Shown: positions 19,700-29,500, numbered from the stretch's first letter. The stretch: 64,000 nucleotides of DNA from Prorocentrum cordatum (GCA_963575745.1 CAUYUJ010021133.1:1-64000), one strand, 5' to 3'. Notes: generated from the letters alone by a model not told the origin. Made by a program: numbers and translations.

Positions 19700-20194
19700 G
19701 CGGGGCTGCCATGCAGCCCGGGGCCCGCGGCAACGTGCCAAGTGGTGCGGAGGTACCCCGGGGCCGGGCGAGAGCAGGCAGCGAGTGACGCTACCCAGGG
19801 GGAGTCGAACCCAGGGAAGCAGACAGCTGATTGCTCTCATGGCAGCAGTGGTATCGCTGACTCAGACACTGGCGGCGCGGCAACGACAGTGCCGTCGCGC
19901 GGCCGGGACCCAGCCAGGCTGGCCCGCGTGGCTGCCGCGGGCGACCAACCGACGGGGCAGGTGCGGCTGCCCCTAGTCCCCGGCGGGGCGGGGCCGCAGC
20001 AGTTTCTTGCTGACATGACCCGGGTGAAGCACCCGCTGGAGGCGCCGCCTCCCCTGCCGCAGCGCCTGGCGAACGCGATGGAGTTCATCGCTGAGATCAT
20101 GGCCCTCCGGGAGAGCATCATGCAGGACATCCGGCAGCTCGCCCGGGACCTCGAGGAACGGCCCGCCAGGGCACCGACGGGAAAACGAAACTAA
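19700..20194 (+). CDS. Pre-RT segment of the retroelement polyprotein
   Basis: This frame continues directly from gag's TGA with no in-frame ATG until 20016. The end is clearly protein-like: LADMTRVKHPLEAPPPLPQR, then a long amphipathic helix, then IRQLARDLEERPARAP. In related elements a KHP...LP...helix segment leads into the RT domain, so this is probably the missing N-terminus of the RT protein, now cut off by the 20.2-21.2 kb interruption. It ends at TAA (20192). It would be translated only by TGA read-through or from a copy without that stop. Confidence 0.6.
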   Translation, partial: AGLPCSPGPAATCQVVRRYPGAGREQAASDATQGESNPGKQTADCSHGSSGIADSDTGGAATTVPSRGRDPARLARVAAAGDQPTGQVRLPLVPGGAGPQQFLADMTRVKHPLEAPPPLPQRLANAMEFIAEIMALRESIMQDIRQLARDLEERPARAPTGKRN

Positions 20195-20274
20195 AGGGAA
20201 GGGAGGGCATGAGCACTACGAAGGGAGGAGACAATGGAACGGCAACGCCCACAGGGCGGAAGGGAAAAAGGGGG

Positions 20275-20355
<81 letters not shown>

Positions 20356-21218
20356 TCTCTTACACACACGTGCACATTATATATACACACAAATGCAGGC
20401 GAGCAGCCGCAACAACCAAACGCCCGCTGTCCCTCTACCTTCAGGTGCCTCAAAGGGCACACCGCCGTTTTCCGTCCCCCCTCGTAGGGCAATGCCGCCC
20501 CACCCCCCCCTCCCCCTTCCTGTATGCCAGGGGGGTTTATGAATTCGCCACCTCCGCCCGTCCCCCTTCGCCGCGCCCCCCCCCAGACGGTTCGGGCGCT
20601 CTGGCGGCGTGGTCCCTGGACGCAGGGAACGCAGTTGTCCGGGGGGCAAGGGGCGCGAGGGAAAAGGAAGCAGGAGGGGGGGGGGGGACGACGACGGGGT
20701 GGCGATAACGACGGCGGCGAAGGCGACGACGATCAGGGAGCCGACCGCCGGCCTCCAGCACGCCCTCCCGGGAAGGGCGTCGCGGCGGAGAGCGGGGGGG
20801 GGCGGTGGCGCCAACTTGGGGGGATCATCTAGCGGCCGGTTCCGCATCCAATCCCGCGTGCTGGTCCACCGTCCCGCCCCTCTCCCCCCCCTCCCTTCTC
20901 TGCCCCTCCCTGCCGCGGAGGTTTGGTTGTGGTCCGGACCATGTCCGTCTTCGCCTCTGTCTGAACTGCCCCTCGCCGAGAGCCTTCCGGAGGGCGCCCG
21001 GAATACGAAACTCTGGGAGCTCGCATGCTCTGACGCGGCTTCAGATGCACGCCGGGGAAAGGATTGATGCCGCGGGCCCAGAGGCCCGGAACCGTCCGCA
21101 AGGTGCGGATCGGTTCATTTTCCCGGTTGCGGATAAGAGCGAGGGGGAACGTGCCCGTGGACAGCGTAAGAAAGACAGGATTTGGCACGAGTTTGTTTTC
21201 AGAGGGCCGTCTGATTAA
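20195..21218 (+). other. Interruption between pre-RT and RT segments
   Basis: About 1 kb without coding character separates two parts that should be continuous protein. It holds a (GT)38 tract, G- and C-runs and stops in the relevant frames. AGG occurs near both edges (20169-20171 and 21243-21245), and joining there would restore the frame. That fits an intron or an insertion, but the left edge reads AGGGC and not a standard GT donor. I cannot decide between them. Confidence 0.5.
20276..20351. repeat. (GT)38 microsatellite
   Basis: An uninterrupted GT run of about 76 bp inside the retroelement. Its length suggests that this copy is not under selection for cDNA synthesis here. Confidence 0.97.
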
Positions 21219-23003
21219 TGCCTTATCCCGCCCAAGGAGTTCAGGCCGCGGTACGTGGAAGAGCTGCACCCACGTGTCCGACGCGTGATTGGACACCTGC
21301 ACCTGCCACTGCTGGAAGCACTCCTCCAGACCATAGGGTACACGGAAGACGCTGAATACATGAAGTCGTTAATGCAGGGGCGCCCGATGCTCGGCACAGG
21401 CATGCTGACTACAGGGTTGTATCCGCCACAGCAATCCCGGGCGTTGACATCGTTGACCGATTGGGCGGCGAACCCACGGGACCGGAATCTAGAGATGATA
21501 CGGTCGGTGAAAGCAAATCGCGATCCGGAGCTTGACAAGAAAGTCTGGGACAAGGTCCGGAAAGAAGTCCAGCGAGGATACGCCACCATCCGCGACCTCG
21601 ACGAATTCGACTTGCACGAAGTTTGCTTCACTCCACGATTCCCCAAGTGGGAGCTGAAGGAGACTGGCGAGTGGACGGCCCGACCCATCAGCGACTTCAA
21701 GCGCTCGGGCGGGAACGACACAGTCGACTTGGCTCAGCGGTATACCCCAGAGGACTTGGTCCAGCTGTGGGCCGTCACGAGATGGTGGAAAGAAACGTTC
21801 GGCGACCACGTGCCGCTCATGGGATACCGAATGGACTACGAGATGGCTTTCCGCCAGAGGCCAAAAGACCCAGACCAAACGCATCTAACCTTGGAGATTG
21901 TGTGGGACCCACACGAACAAAAGGTCCGAGTGGTAGACGTAGACGGACAGCCGTTCGGTGGCGCGCTGTCGCAATTCAACTACGTCCGGGACCCTGCCGC
22001 CATGGTGGCGATCGGCAGATCCATGCTGATGCTGGCGATCTCCCATTACGCGGACGACGCGTGGGGAGTGGAGCCGGCCAGACTAGCACAGCAAGCGCAC
22101 CTTCTCTGGATTGAGCTGAACACCCTGGTGGGGTGGCGCATCGACATGGAGAAAAGCCCACCGCCAGCTGATCCATTCAAGCTGTTGGGAGGCCTGCGTT
22201 ACCTTGGCGCGGGGGAGCCCCATAGTTGCCTCCACCCAGCCAAATTGCAGGCGATCCTCGCTCGGATACACGGCCACCTCGACAGTGGTTCAATGACGAG
22301 CTCGGAGGCAGGCACGCTCCGAGGGCAGCTGGGGTGGGCGCGCTCGTTCCAGTTTGGGCGGTTTGGAGCGGCGGCGCTCCGTCCCCTCGCAGAGCGACAA
22401 CACAACAAGCAACACCTGCGACTCAACCCAGCGCTGCGGGCATCCCTGCTGTTCTGGGCACGCGTGCTCAAAATCGCTGGAGGGAAACCGATCCCGTACT
22501 CGCCGGAACGCATGGACCTTCACATCATCGTGACGGATGGTGAAGGAACCGGCTGGGTGGCGGCGGGCTGGTGGCGGCCCCGACAGAGCGATTGGGCGCC
22601 ACGGGTCACTCGCGCCAGGGTGCCGCCGGAGTGGCGGGAGGCGTGGAAGCAGGGCAGCAAAGACATCGACATCAACGAGATCGAGGCAGTAGGACCCATG
22701 CTGGCGATGAACACATGGCCAGAGCTCCGAGGGGGCATGGTGCTGGCCTTCATCGGCAACGAGACAGCCAAGAGCACGCTCATCAAAGGCAACAGCTCAG
22801 TGACGTCCCTCAATGTGATCACGCACCGGACATGGGAAATGTTCCGCGAGAGAGAGCTGCGCGCCTGGATTGAGCGGGTGACGAGTGAAGATAACCCCAT
22901 TGACAAAGCGTCGCGGGGAGACGTGACCGACCGCTACCGGCAGGGATGGACAGCCCACCAAGGGGTGTGGCCAGACATCACTGACTGGGACCTTGTACGC
23001 TAG
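21219..23003 (+). CDS. Reverse transcriptase / RNase H of DIRS type
   Basis: The frame is open from 21219; the first ATG is at 21360, inside conserved sequence, so it was translated as part of a longer protein. Numbering from GTG at 21255 (582 residues): RPISDFKR at 143-150 (fingers), MDYEMAFRQ at 193-201 with D194 (motif A), PFGGALSQFNYVR at 233-245 (motif B), and HYADDAW at 264-270 with D267/D268 (motif C). RNase H follows: D428 (TDGEG), E475 (INEIEA), then FIGNETAK at 499-506 where DIRS-type proteins have FIDN, so the third acidic residue is replaced by G501, and D550 (DNPIDKASRGD). The RT site looks intact; RNase H may be impaired. The stop lies 11 bp before B2. It copies the element's RNA into cDNA. 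Confidence 0.8.
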   Translation, partial: CLIPPKEFRPRYVEELHPRVRRVIGHLHLPLLEALLQTIGYTEDAEYMKSLMQGRPMLGTGMLTTGLYPPQQSRALTSLTDWAANPRDRNLEMIRSVKANRDPELDKKVWDKVRKEVQRGYATIRDLDEFDLHEVCFTPRFPKWELKETGEWTARPISDFKRSGGNDTVDLAQRYTPEDLVQLWAVTRWWKETFGDHVPLMGYRMDYEMAFRQRPKDPDQTHLTLEIVWDPHEQKVRVVDVDGQPFGGALSQFNYVRDPAAMVAIGRSMLMLAISHYADDAWGVEPARLAQQAHLLWIELNTLVGWRIDMEKSPPPADPFKLLGGLRYLGAGEPHSCLHPAKLQAILARIHGHLDSGSMTSSEAGTLRGQLGWARSFQFGRFGAAALRPLAERQHNKQHLRLNPALRASLLFWARVLKIAGGKPIPYSPERMDLHIIVTDGEGTGWVAAGWWRPRQSDWAPRVTRARVPPEWREAWKQGSKDIDINEIEAVGPMLAMNTWPELRGGMVLAFIGNETAKSTLIKGNSSVTSLNVITHRTWEMFRERELRAWIERVTSEDNPIDKASRGDVTDRYRQGWTAHQGVWPDITDWDLVR

Positions 23004-23014
23004 CCTCCTCGAGC

Positions 23015-23249
23015 GGGCTCGGGGGGAGGCCTGCCTTCCTTCCCCCGCTTGGGAGAGGACCTGCTGAAGCCAACGGAAGAATCATCATCCACCTATCCTC
23101 ATCAATCTTGGGCGCAATAAAATGAACAGCTGATAAGGAGAGTGGGGTGGGGAATGCAGAAACCGAAACTCGAAACTGATTTCCCAATTGGGGGCACGAC
23201 GTGCCCACGCCTTCAAGGTTTGGATCACCACCGCCGCAGAGGAGACTTA
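23015..23249 (+). repeat. Split direct repeat B2 (right terminus)
   Basis: Aligns gap-free with B1 (15238-15472). It ends GAGGAGACTTA, followed by AAACC; no duplication of the left flank is seen. Confidence 0.9.
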
Positions 23250-23309
23250 AAACCATGTTTTAGCCAGGCTTGGAACATGTTCCTACTGTTTGCGCACATG
23301 GTTCACTCA

Positions 23310-23361
23310 ATGATATGACTGTTGGGGTGTCCACTGTCATGACTGTTGGGGTGTCCACTGT
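23310..23361 (+). repeat. 24-bp tandem duplication
   Basis: ATGACTGTTGGGGTGTCCAC followed by TGTC occurs twice in tandem just before the triplet tract. Confidence 0.85.
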
Positions 23362-23690
23362 CATGGAGGAGGAGGAGGAGGAGGAGGAGGAGGAACAGGA
23401 GGAGGAGGAGGAGGAGGAGAAGGAGGAGCGGGGGGAGGAGGAGGAGGAGGAGGGAGAGGAGGAGGAGGAGGAGGAGGAGGAGGAGGAGGAAAAGGAAATG
23501 GAGGAGGAGGAGGGGGAGGAGGAGGAGGAGGAGGAGGAGGAGGAGGAGAGGAGTGGGAGGTGGAGGGGGAGGGCAAGGGGAAGGGGGAGGAGGAGGGGGA
23601 GGAAGAGGAGAAGGAGGAGGAGGAGGAGAAGGAGGGGGAGCAGGAGGAGGAGGAGGAGGAGGAGGAGGAGGAGGAGGAGGAGGAGGATGT
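23362..23690. repeat. Long (GAG)n tract
   Basis: About 330 bp of GAG triplets with GGG, AAG and CAG variants. Confidence 0.95.
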
Positions 23691-23849
23691 CATCCGCAAC
23701 TGCAGCAGGGCCGCTCGCAGGCCTGCGCGAGTGCCGCGGGGCCGGCTGGCCAGGCAGGCGCGGGTGGCACGCGCGGACCAGCCTGCCTCCGCCGCCCTCC
23801 GCAGCCTCCGCGCGGGCGGCGACCTCGCCGTGCGGTCCATGGGCGCCCC

Positions 23850-23990
23850 TCGAGGATCCTCGGAGCTCGAGGATTTTGCTGCGGGGCCCGAGGATCGGAG
23901 TCCGATCTGGCTCGAGGATTTGGAGCTCGAGGATTCGGAGCTCGAGGAGTTGGCTCGAGGCTCGAGGATTTGGCTGCGAGGCTCGAGGTC
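23850..23990 (+). repeat. GCTCGAGGATT minisatellite
   Basis: CTCGAGGATTTGG / GCTCGAGGATTCGGA words every 12-18 bp. It is the complement of the CCTCGATCCTC run at 12580-12660. Confidence 0.65.
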
Positions 23991-24249
23991 CCTTCCGCTC
24001 GCGCTGGCGAGGACGACGACGGGGGGGCGAAGGAGGAGCAGGGGACGTGGGAGGAGGAGGTGGGGGAGGGACCCGACGAGGCGGGAGAGGAGGCTCAGGC
24101 AGGCCTCAGAAACGCACCACAATCAGTCGGGGGCACGCCGGATCGCTCTCGGGGCGTTCCATGGGACGTCGGGAGGCAGCCACGGCGCCGGATGCGTTCC
24201 CCAGAACGGATGGACGTCAGAGATCCCCGACCTACCCCGACCCGACGTT

Positions 24250-24336
24250 GTCCTGAGGGATGGGGTCCTGAGGGTACGAGGGGGTCCAAGAGTGGATTCA
24301 CGTTAATTGAGGCACCTCGACCCCATCCCTCAGGAC
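24250..24336 (+). repeat. 18-bp perfect inverted repeat
   Basis: GTCCTGAGGGATGGGGTC (24250-24267) and its exact complement (24319-24336) flank a 51-bp loop. It may be a hairpin or the remnant of a foldback element. Confidence 0.7.
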
Positions 24337-24443
24337 CCCATCTTTGAAGCCATCTTGAGTTTCTGGTTTCGTCTTAGGGGAGGAGAGGAGAGAGGGCACG
24401 GAACACAAACCAGAAGGGCCAGCGCAGACCGCCGCGGCCGCAG

Positions 24444-24537
24444 GTTCTTCGACAAGCTGCAGGCCACGATAGAGAAGTTCACGCGGAAGGTCGGGCAGCA
24501 GATCGCCGACGGCAAGCTCACTCGGAAGGCCCTGCGG
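24444..24537 (+). CDS. Possible internal exon, unknown protein
   Basis: Between GCGGCCGCAG and GTGGCC, which could be acceptor and donor, the frame reads FFDKLQATIEKFTRKVGQQI, then ADGKLTRKALR. It is an amphipathic helix with normal codon use, quite unlike the surrounding repeats. A stop follows soon after the putative donor. I recognise no family. Confidence 0.33.
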
Positions 24538-24793
24538 GTGGCCGTTATTTTCTAGGCTTGCGCCCGCCAGGTTTGGGCCCGAAGTCGTTTTCACTAAACC
24601 ACGTTTTACTAAAGGGAGGTCTGTCCATCCCCGAGAAGAAACTGCACACGCAAACATCTGCGGTCAGCTGGCGGCACGGCCCGGGCGCGCAGGGTTCCAG
24701 GGCTCCCGTGGCATCCTTTCCCCCTCGGGCCCGTCCTCGGCCGCTTCCGCTGGCGGCGCCCCCCCGCCCGCAGAGCGTCGGCCAGAGCCCCAA

Positions 24794-24895
24794 AATCATC
24801 AGGGGTAGCTCGGGTCAGGGCTAACTCGGGTTCGTTTTTCGGGATTCCGAACCCGATTTACCCCGGACCCGAGTTACCCCGGATAACTCGGGCGC
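24794..24895 (+). repeat. CTCGGG palindromic cluster
   Basis: AACTCGGGTTCG and CGAACCCGA pair around TTTTTCGGGATTC, and further CCGGACCCGAGTTACCCC / GATAACTCGGG words extend the fold. It is probably a short foldback element; ends not determined. Confidence 0.5.
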
Positions 24896-25007
24896 TCAAG
24901 TCGGCAAGACTTCTTCCAGGGCCCCTGCATCCTTCTCGCGCGTCCTCCCTGTGCGGGCTGACTGCGGAGCGACCCCCGACGGAGTCGACGCGGGTGGGGG
25001 GGGGGGG

Positions 25008-25015
25008 GCCTGGCA
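25008..25015 (+). repeat. Target-site duplication of G element, left
   Basis: GCCTGGCA, repeated exactly at 25177-25184 at the other end of the element. Confidence 0.75.
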
Positions 25016-25176
25016 TCAAGTCGGGCCTGTCCCTTTACAGGGGGAGGAAAATTTCAGAATAGTCCAGAAATGGTCTGGGGACCATTGTTTGGCCATTTGT
25101 TTGCAATCTTGGAGTATGTTGGGTTTTTTTTATTGTTCGTCGAAAATCCCCCTGTAGGGGGACACGCCCGACTTAA
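25016..25176 (+). mobile_element. MITE family G, copy 1, with 8-bp duplication
   Basis: Begins TCAAGTCGGGCCTGTCCC and ends GGGGACACGCCCGACTTAA; within the arms TCCCCCTACAGGGGGA is itself a hairpin. The 161 bp have no coding capacity. Flanked by GCCTGGCA on both sides. An 8-bp duplication fits the hAT superfamily or others with 8-bp targets; assignment is inference. Confidence 0.8.
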
Positions 25177-25290
25177 GCCTGGCACCGAAGGGGGGTGGGC
25201 GGCGAGGGGCCCCATCCTCGGCCACGCAGGAGGGGAGAGGGCGCAAAGCCCCCCCCCGGTCACGCAAGGGGGGGGGGACAGTAATCTTAC

Positions 25291-25335
25291 GTCGGGCGTG
25301 TCCCCCTACAGGGGGATTTTCGACGATACATACAC
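25291..25335 (+). mobile_element. Family G, left-end fragment
   Basis: GTCGGGCGTGTCCCCCTACA and GGGGGATTTTCGACGATAC, then a TA/CA-rich tract. No right end is adjacent; a matching right-end fragment lies at 27990-28026. Confidence 0.6.
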
Positions 25336-25672
25336 ACATATACATATATATATATATGCATGTATATATATATATGTTTATATACATTCATACATACATA
25401 TATATACATATACACAAGACTGCATTGGCGCTGCGCTCCATGCACCTTGGTCCTGTGGGTTCCGCACGCAAGCCGAATGCGTGCGTGCGTACATGTACAC
25501 ACGCGCACGCGCACACACGTTCCGTAGATTAATTATATATATGTCTAGGTGTATACACTATACTTACATTTTTGCATGTGTGTATACAGCGTACATATGT
25601 ACATAGACATTCATGTGTGTAAGGGTATGGACCTGCATATGCAACTCGTACGTGCTTTGTCGTTGCACGCCC

Positions 25673-25714
<42 letters not shown>

Positions 25715-25740
25715 CTGGAACTATGTATTCGCATACACAT
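25326..25740. repeat. TATA/CA-rich low-complexity tract
   Basis: Irregular TATACATA and ACACGC words and an (AT)15-like run near 25677-25708. No gene; the lowest-GC stretch of the window. Confidence 0.85.
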
Positions 25741-25742
25741 GC

Positions 25743-26717
25743 GTATCTCAGGCGGTAGTGGCCTGACCAGTTGCTCAGGGCATCTCGCAACTGAAAGGTG
25801 CGAGGGTCTCAGGCGAAAATGGCCAGATGACCATGGGACAATGCATCGCCGAGGTCAGTGTGCGAAGATGTCTCAAGCGAAAATGGCCTGAACACTTACG
25901 CTCAGGACATACCGGAACTCAGAGTTGCGAGGATATCTCAAGCGAAATCGGCCTGAACACCTCAGCTCAGGACAGACCGGAACTCAGTGACGCGAGGATG
26001 TCTCAAACGAAAGTGGCGGAATACCATGGGGCAGGGCATCTCGGAACCCAGAGCTGCGAGAACGTTTCTAGCGAAAATGGCCCGAACACCTCAGCTCAAG
26101 GAGCCCTGGAACGTAGAGTTGCGAGAAAGTCTCAAAGTGGAAGTGGCTGGACCACCTTGGGGCAGGGCTTCTCCGAGGTCAGAGTTCGGAGGAGGTCTCA
26201 GGCCACAGTGGTCTGATTTCCTCAGCTCAGGGCACCTCGGAACCGAAAGTTGCGAGGATGGCTCTGGCGAAAGTGACCAGAACACCGCATCTTAGGACAT
26301 CCCTGGACGCAGAGTTGCGAGGGTCTCGCATGCAGAAGTGGCCGGACCACCTTGGGGTAGAGCACCTCCGAGGTCAGAGTGTCGAGGATGTCTTAGGCGC
26401 AACTGGCCCGAGCACTATGGGGCGGGGCATCTCCGAAGTCAGCCTTGCGAGGAAGTCTGCAGCGAAGAGTGGTCTGAACACCTCAGCTCAGGGCATCCCG
26501 AAATCCAGAGTTGCGAGAAGTCGCAGGCGAAAGTAGGCTAACCACCATGGTGCAGGGCACCTCCGAAGTCAGACTTGCGAGACTGTCTCAGGCGAAATTG
26601 GCCTGAGCACCTCAGGCCAGGGCGTCTCGGACTCCAGAGTTGCGATGGTGTCTCAGGCGAAAATGGCGGGACCACTGCGAGGCAAAGCGTTTCCGAGGTG
26701 GGAGTTGTGAGCATACC
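25743..26717 (+). repeat. 65-bp minisatellite with two unit subtypes
   Basis: Fifteen diverged units of 64-66 bp, each beginning near TCTCAGGCGAAAATGGCC. Subtype A continues TGAACACCTCAGCTCAGGGC; subtype B continues GGACCACCATGGGGCAGGGC. The order I read is A B A A B A B A A B B A B A B. The unit length is not a multiple of three, so open frames across it are not coding. Confidence 0.85.
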
Positions 26718-26974
26718 CGGGCGAAGCGGATCTCACGACTCCCTCTTCCTCCTCCCCCTCCTCGTTATTTGTCTGGGTGATACTCGCCACTCGTCCTCCG
26801 CTTTCCCCTTGCGTATGATTCCCTCTTCCCGTTTCTTCATTTTCTTATTCGCGTTCTCCTGGTCCACATTCTCTTCCTCCTCCTCTCCTCATCCTCCTCC
26901 TGAGTTGCCAGCCGGGCCGGGCCGAGCAAAGCTGGCGGGCTGGCTGAAACGGGGACGACGACGATAACAACGAC

Positions 26975-27082
26975 GATTACGACAACGAACGACGACGACG
27001 ACGACGAGGTCGAAAAGGACGACGACGACGACGACGACGACGTGTGGACGGCTGGCGCCCTCCCGGGGCGCCCCTCCCGGCC

Positions 27083-27142
<60 letters not shown>

Positions 27143-27145
27143 AGG
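26975..27145. repeat. (GAC)n tract
   Basis: GACGAC triplets with a 60-bp non-repeat gap near 27040-27085. Confidence 0.9.
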
Positions 27146-27149
27146 ACGA

Positions 27150-27470
27150 ATTGGTGTAATTGGTGTTTTCGGGGCCCTCGTGGGCCGTTTGGGCGCCTTC
27201 ATGGGCCGTCCTGGGGCCTTCTTGGGCCGTCTTGGGGAGCTTGGGCCCGCTGGGCCCCCTTTGGACCCATCTTGGGCACTTCCGGGGACCTCCCATGGCC
27301 CTTGTGGGTCTGTGCTGGGAGACCTTGGGGGGCTTCTTGGGTCCGTTATGGGCTGTCTTGGGGCTCTCTTGGGCGATCGTGGGGCCCGGCTCGGCCGTCT
27401 TGAAGCTTTCTTTGGGGCCTTGTGGGGCGTCTTGAGGCGATCTCGGGGGCTTTGAAGCCGTCTTGAAAGC
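27150..27470 (+). repeat. GGGCCGTCTTGGGGC array
   Basis: A degenerate 15-bp unit (GGGCCGTCTTGGGGC) starts immediately after a (GAC)n tract and continues, weaker, to about 27660. Confidence 0.65.
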
Positions 27471-27989
27471 TGATGAAATCCGAAAGGCGAATAAGCTAAG
27501 ATTGTAAATTTTACGAAGGGAATGGGACGATTTTTGTGTTTTGAAGGCCCCTTGAAAAGCTTTTTGGGGTGCCTTGGGGGTCTTTTGGGCCGTCCGGAAG
27601 CAATTGGAGTTCCTCTTGGAGCGTTCTTGTGCTGTCTGGGGCCTCCCTTGAGCCTTTCTGATGACCCCTCTGATCGCTCGTGGTCTGCTGGCAAGGCGTT
27701 TGTGGAGACCCAGAAAGCCGGGTGACCTTTTCCAAGGACGTCCAAGGGAGCCCGAGAACCCCAGATCCCAGGGATCAATTTTTTTTCGGGGGGGGTGATG
27801 GTTTCCCCCCCCCGGGCTTGCAAAGTATAGGAAGAGGAATATATGTGTATATATACATATATTTACACATTTATATATATATGTGTATATATATACACAC
27901 ATAAACCCAAAAATACACCGAATGGTCAAAACAATCGTAGAAAATAGTCCCCAGAGTATTTTTTGCTATTTTGGAATATTTTTGAATAT

Positions 27990-28026
27990 TATTTCTTTTT
28001 ATCTCGCTGTAGGGGGACACGCCCGA
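27990..28026 (+). mobile_element. Family G, right-end fragment
   Basis: CTCGCTGTAGGGGGACACGC followed by CCGAACTAA matches family G right ends. On its left lies AT-rich DNA, with a TATA-rich tract at 27835-27900. Confidence 0.55.
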
Positions 28027-28029
28027 ACT

Positions 28030-28860
28030 AACAGTAATCGGGCGTCGCGTAATGGTTCTAGGCCTCCCAGATGGCGTCAGAGAGCAGGATGGGGTCGGAG
28101 GATCGCACCCCATCATCGATGCAGCGGCGATGCGGCTCGATGTGGAGCCTGATTTTCTCTACGCTGGCGTTTCCGATTCATCGTCGACGTCGCCGACGCA
28201 TCGACAATGCCTCGCCGGTGCATCGGCGATGCGGCGCGGTCCTCCGACCCCTCTCTAGGAGGCCTCTGATGGTGGAGCGATACATGGGCGGGCAGCGAGG
28301 GCTGCATCATCATCGAGCGTCCTTATCATACGGGTTGTCTATAGGCCTTCAGAGTTCCGCACGGTTTTTTTGGGGGGGGACCTGCGCTTCAAGCCCCCCA
28401 AGGCGGCGCCTCTCCGGTGCCCCGTACCCCGGGCGGGCTCCCCGCGGTCCACTGAGATTTTTTTGTGTCTGCTGTGAGCAGGATGGAAAGAAGCGCACAG
28501 ACACCAACCAGCGTCGATTCTCAGGAGAGCAGTTAGGGGGATCGTTTTCTTAGTCATTGTGTTGCCGATCGGCGCGGGCCCTCGCACCACCCCTTCCCCC
28601 CACCCATGGAGTAGATCTTGGCTGTTTCGGGCGCCTGTTCCAAGCAGATGGGGTCTCACCCGTAGGACGCACTGCTTCAAACAGTCGCACTGAGCAGAGG
28701 TCCGGAGCCAGACCCCCTCCCATTCCCCCCCTTCCGCCCAATGTCGAAACGCCGAACAAGAAAGCGCTCACATTAGAACATCTGGCAACAAAAGGTGGAG
28801 GGAAGACGAGACTAGAAAACATGTAGAAGAATTTGGGGATTCGGGGATATGTGCCTATTG
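28030..28860. other. No gene recognised
   Basis: Complex sequence with GCATCG/GCGATG words near 28095-28240 (short dispersed repetition). No domain-bearing frame. Confidence 0.35.
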
Positions 28861-29387
28861 TCTATTGTTGTTTGTTTGTGTGTGTGTGTTTGTTTGCTTG
28901 TGTGTGTGCGTGTCCCTGGGCCCCTTCGTTTATGCAGTTTCTGGCTCCTCCATTGTGGGGGGCTGGCTGATGGGCAGACTCTCTGAGCCCCCCCGGTCGT
29001 CCTCGACCCCGTCCTCGTGATTCTGATCGGCCAGGGCTATTCTCTGGATGATGAGCTCTCGCCGCCATCACGGGTCAACAATTGCTGCCAGGACGAAGCA
29101 TTTGCACCTACCTTGTGGCACTTGCGGGTAAACGTCGGGAGGGCGGGGCTCGAGCGCCAATGCAAGGAAGCCCGCCGCAGGCGCCGAGAACGAGGGTCAT
29201 TCCCGAAGCTATCAGCCCGATGCAGGCGCAGATATCCTTGCACGACGCTGTGGGTGGGTCGCGGGGCGGGGCGTCGGCTGGCAGCGCGGCCCGAAGCTAA
29301 GCGTGAAGGAGCCGCGCGCAGGCGCCAACCTGTTCCCCTGCGCAGCCGTAGCGCCACAGGCGGCAGCCTTTTGCCGATGCAGTGCGG

Positions 29388-29500
29388 GTGGGTCGTAGGG
29401 CGGGTCGCGGGGTTGGTCGCGGGGAGGGTCGCGGCGTGGGTCGCCGGGCGCGCCGCGGGGTGGGTTGCAGGATAGGTCGCGGTTGGTCGCGGGACGAAGA
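29388..29500 (-). repeat. GGGTCGCGGGGT array, minus orientation
   Basis: About nine copies of the 12-bp word whose complement (ACCCCGCGACCC) builds the larger arrays at 43.9 and 47.0 kb. Confidence 0.7.

Larger units (their letters stand above)
14746..23249 (+). mobile_element. DIRS-order tyrosine-recombinase retrotransposon with split direct repeats
   Basis: An 8.5-kb element with repeats A1-B1-A2 to the left of the genes and B2 to their right. It encodes a tyrosine recombinase, a CCCH-finger Gag, and RT/RNase H, and I see no DDE integrase, protease or methyltransferase. RT plus tyrosine recombinase without DDE integrase defines the DIRS order, and split direct repeats are typical of its PAT/Ngaro-like groups. 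The known layout is A1-genes-B1-A2-B2 with Gag-RT-YR order; here it is A1-B1-A2-genes-B2 with YR-Gag-RT, a cyclic rearrangement. There is no target-site duplication at the ends, as expected for tyrosine-recombinase integration. An in-frame TGA, a 1-kb interruption and a changed RNase H residue suggest a dead or damaged copy. Alternatively a deleted element (A1-B1) lies in tandem with a complete one (A2-B2). Confidence 0.85.

Noticed and set aside
20805-21218. 137-codon frame just before RT, same frame
   Set aside because: Its first half is anonymous GC-rich sequence; only the end could be coding, and a TAA separates it from RT. Treated as part of the interruption.
25743-26717. CRISPR-like array
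   Set aside because: Units are diverged throughout with no constant repeat/variable spacer pattern, and the sequence is eukaryotic.
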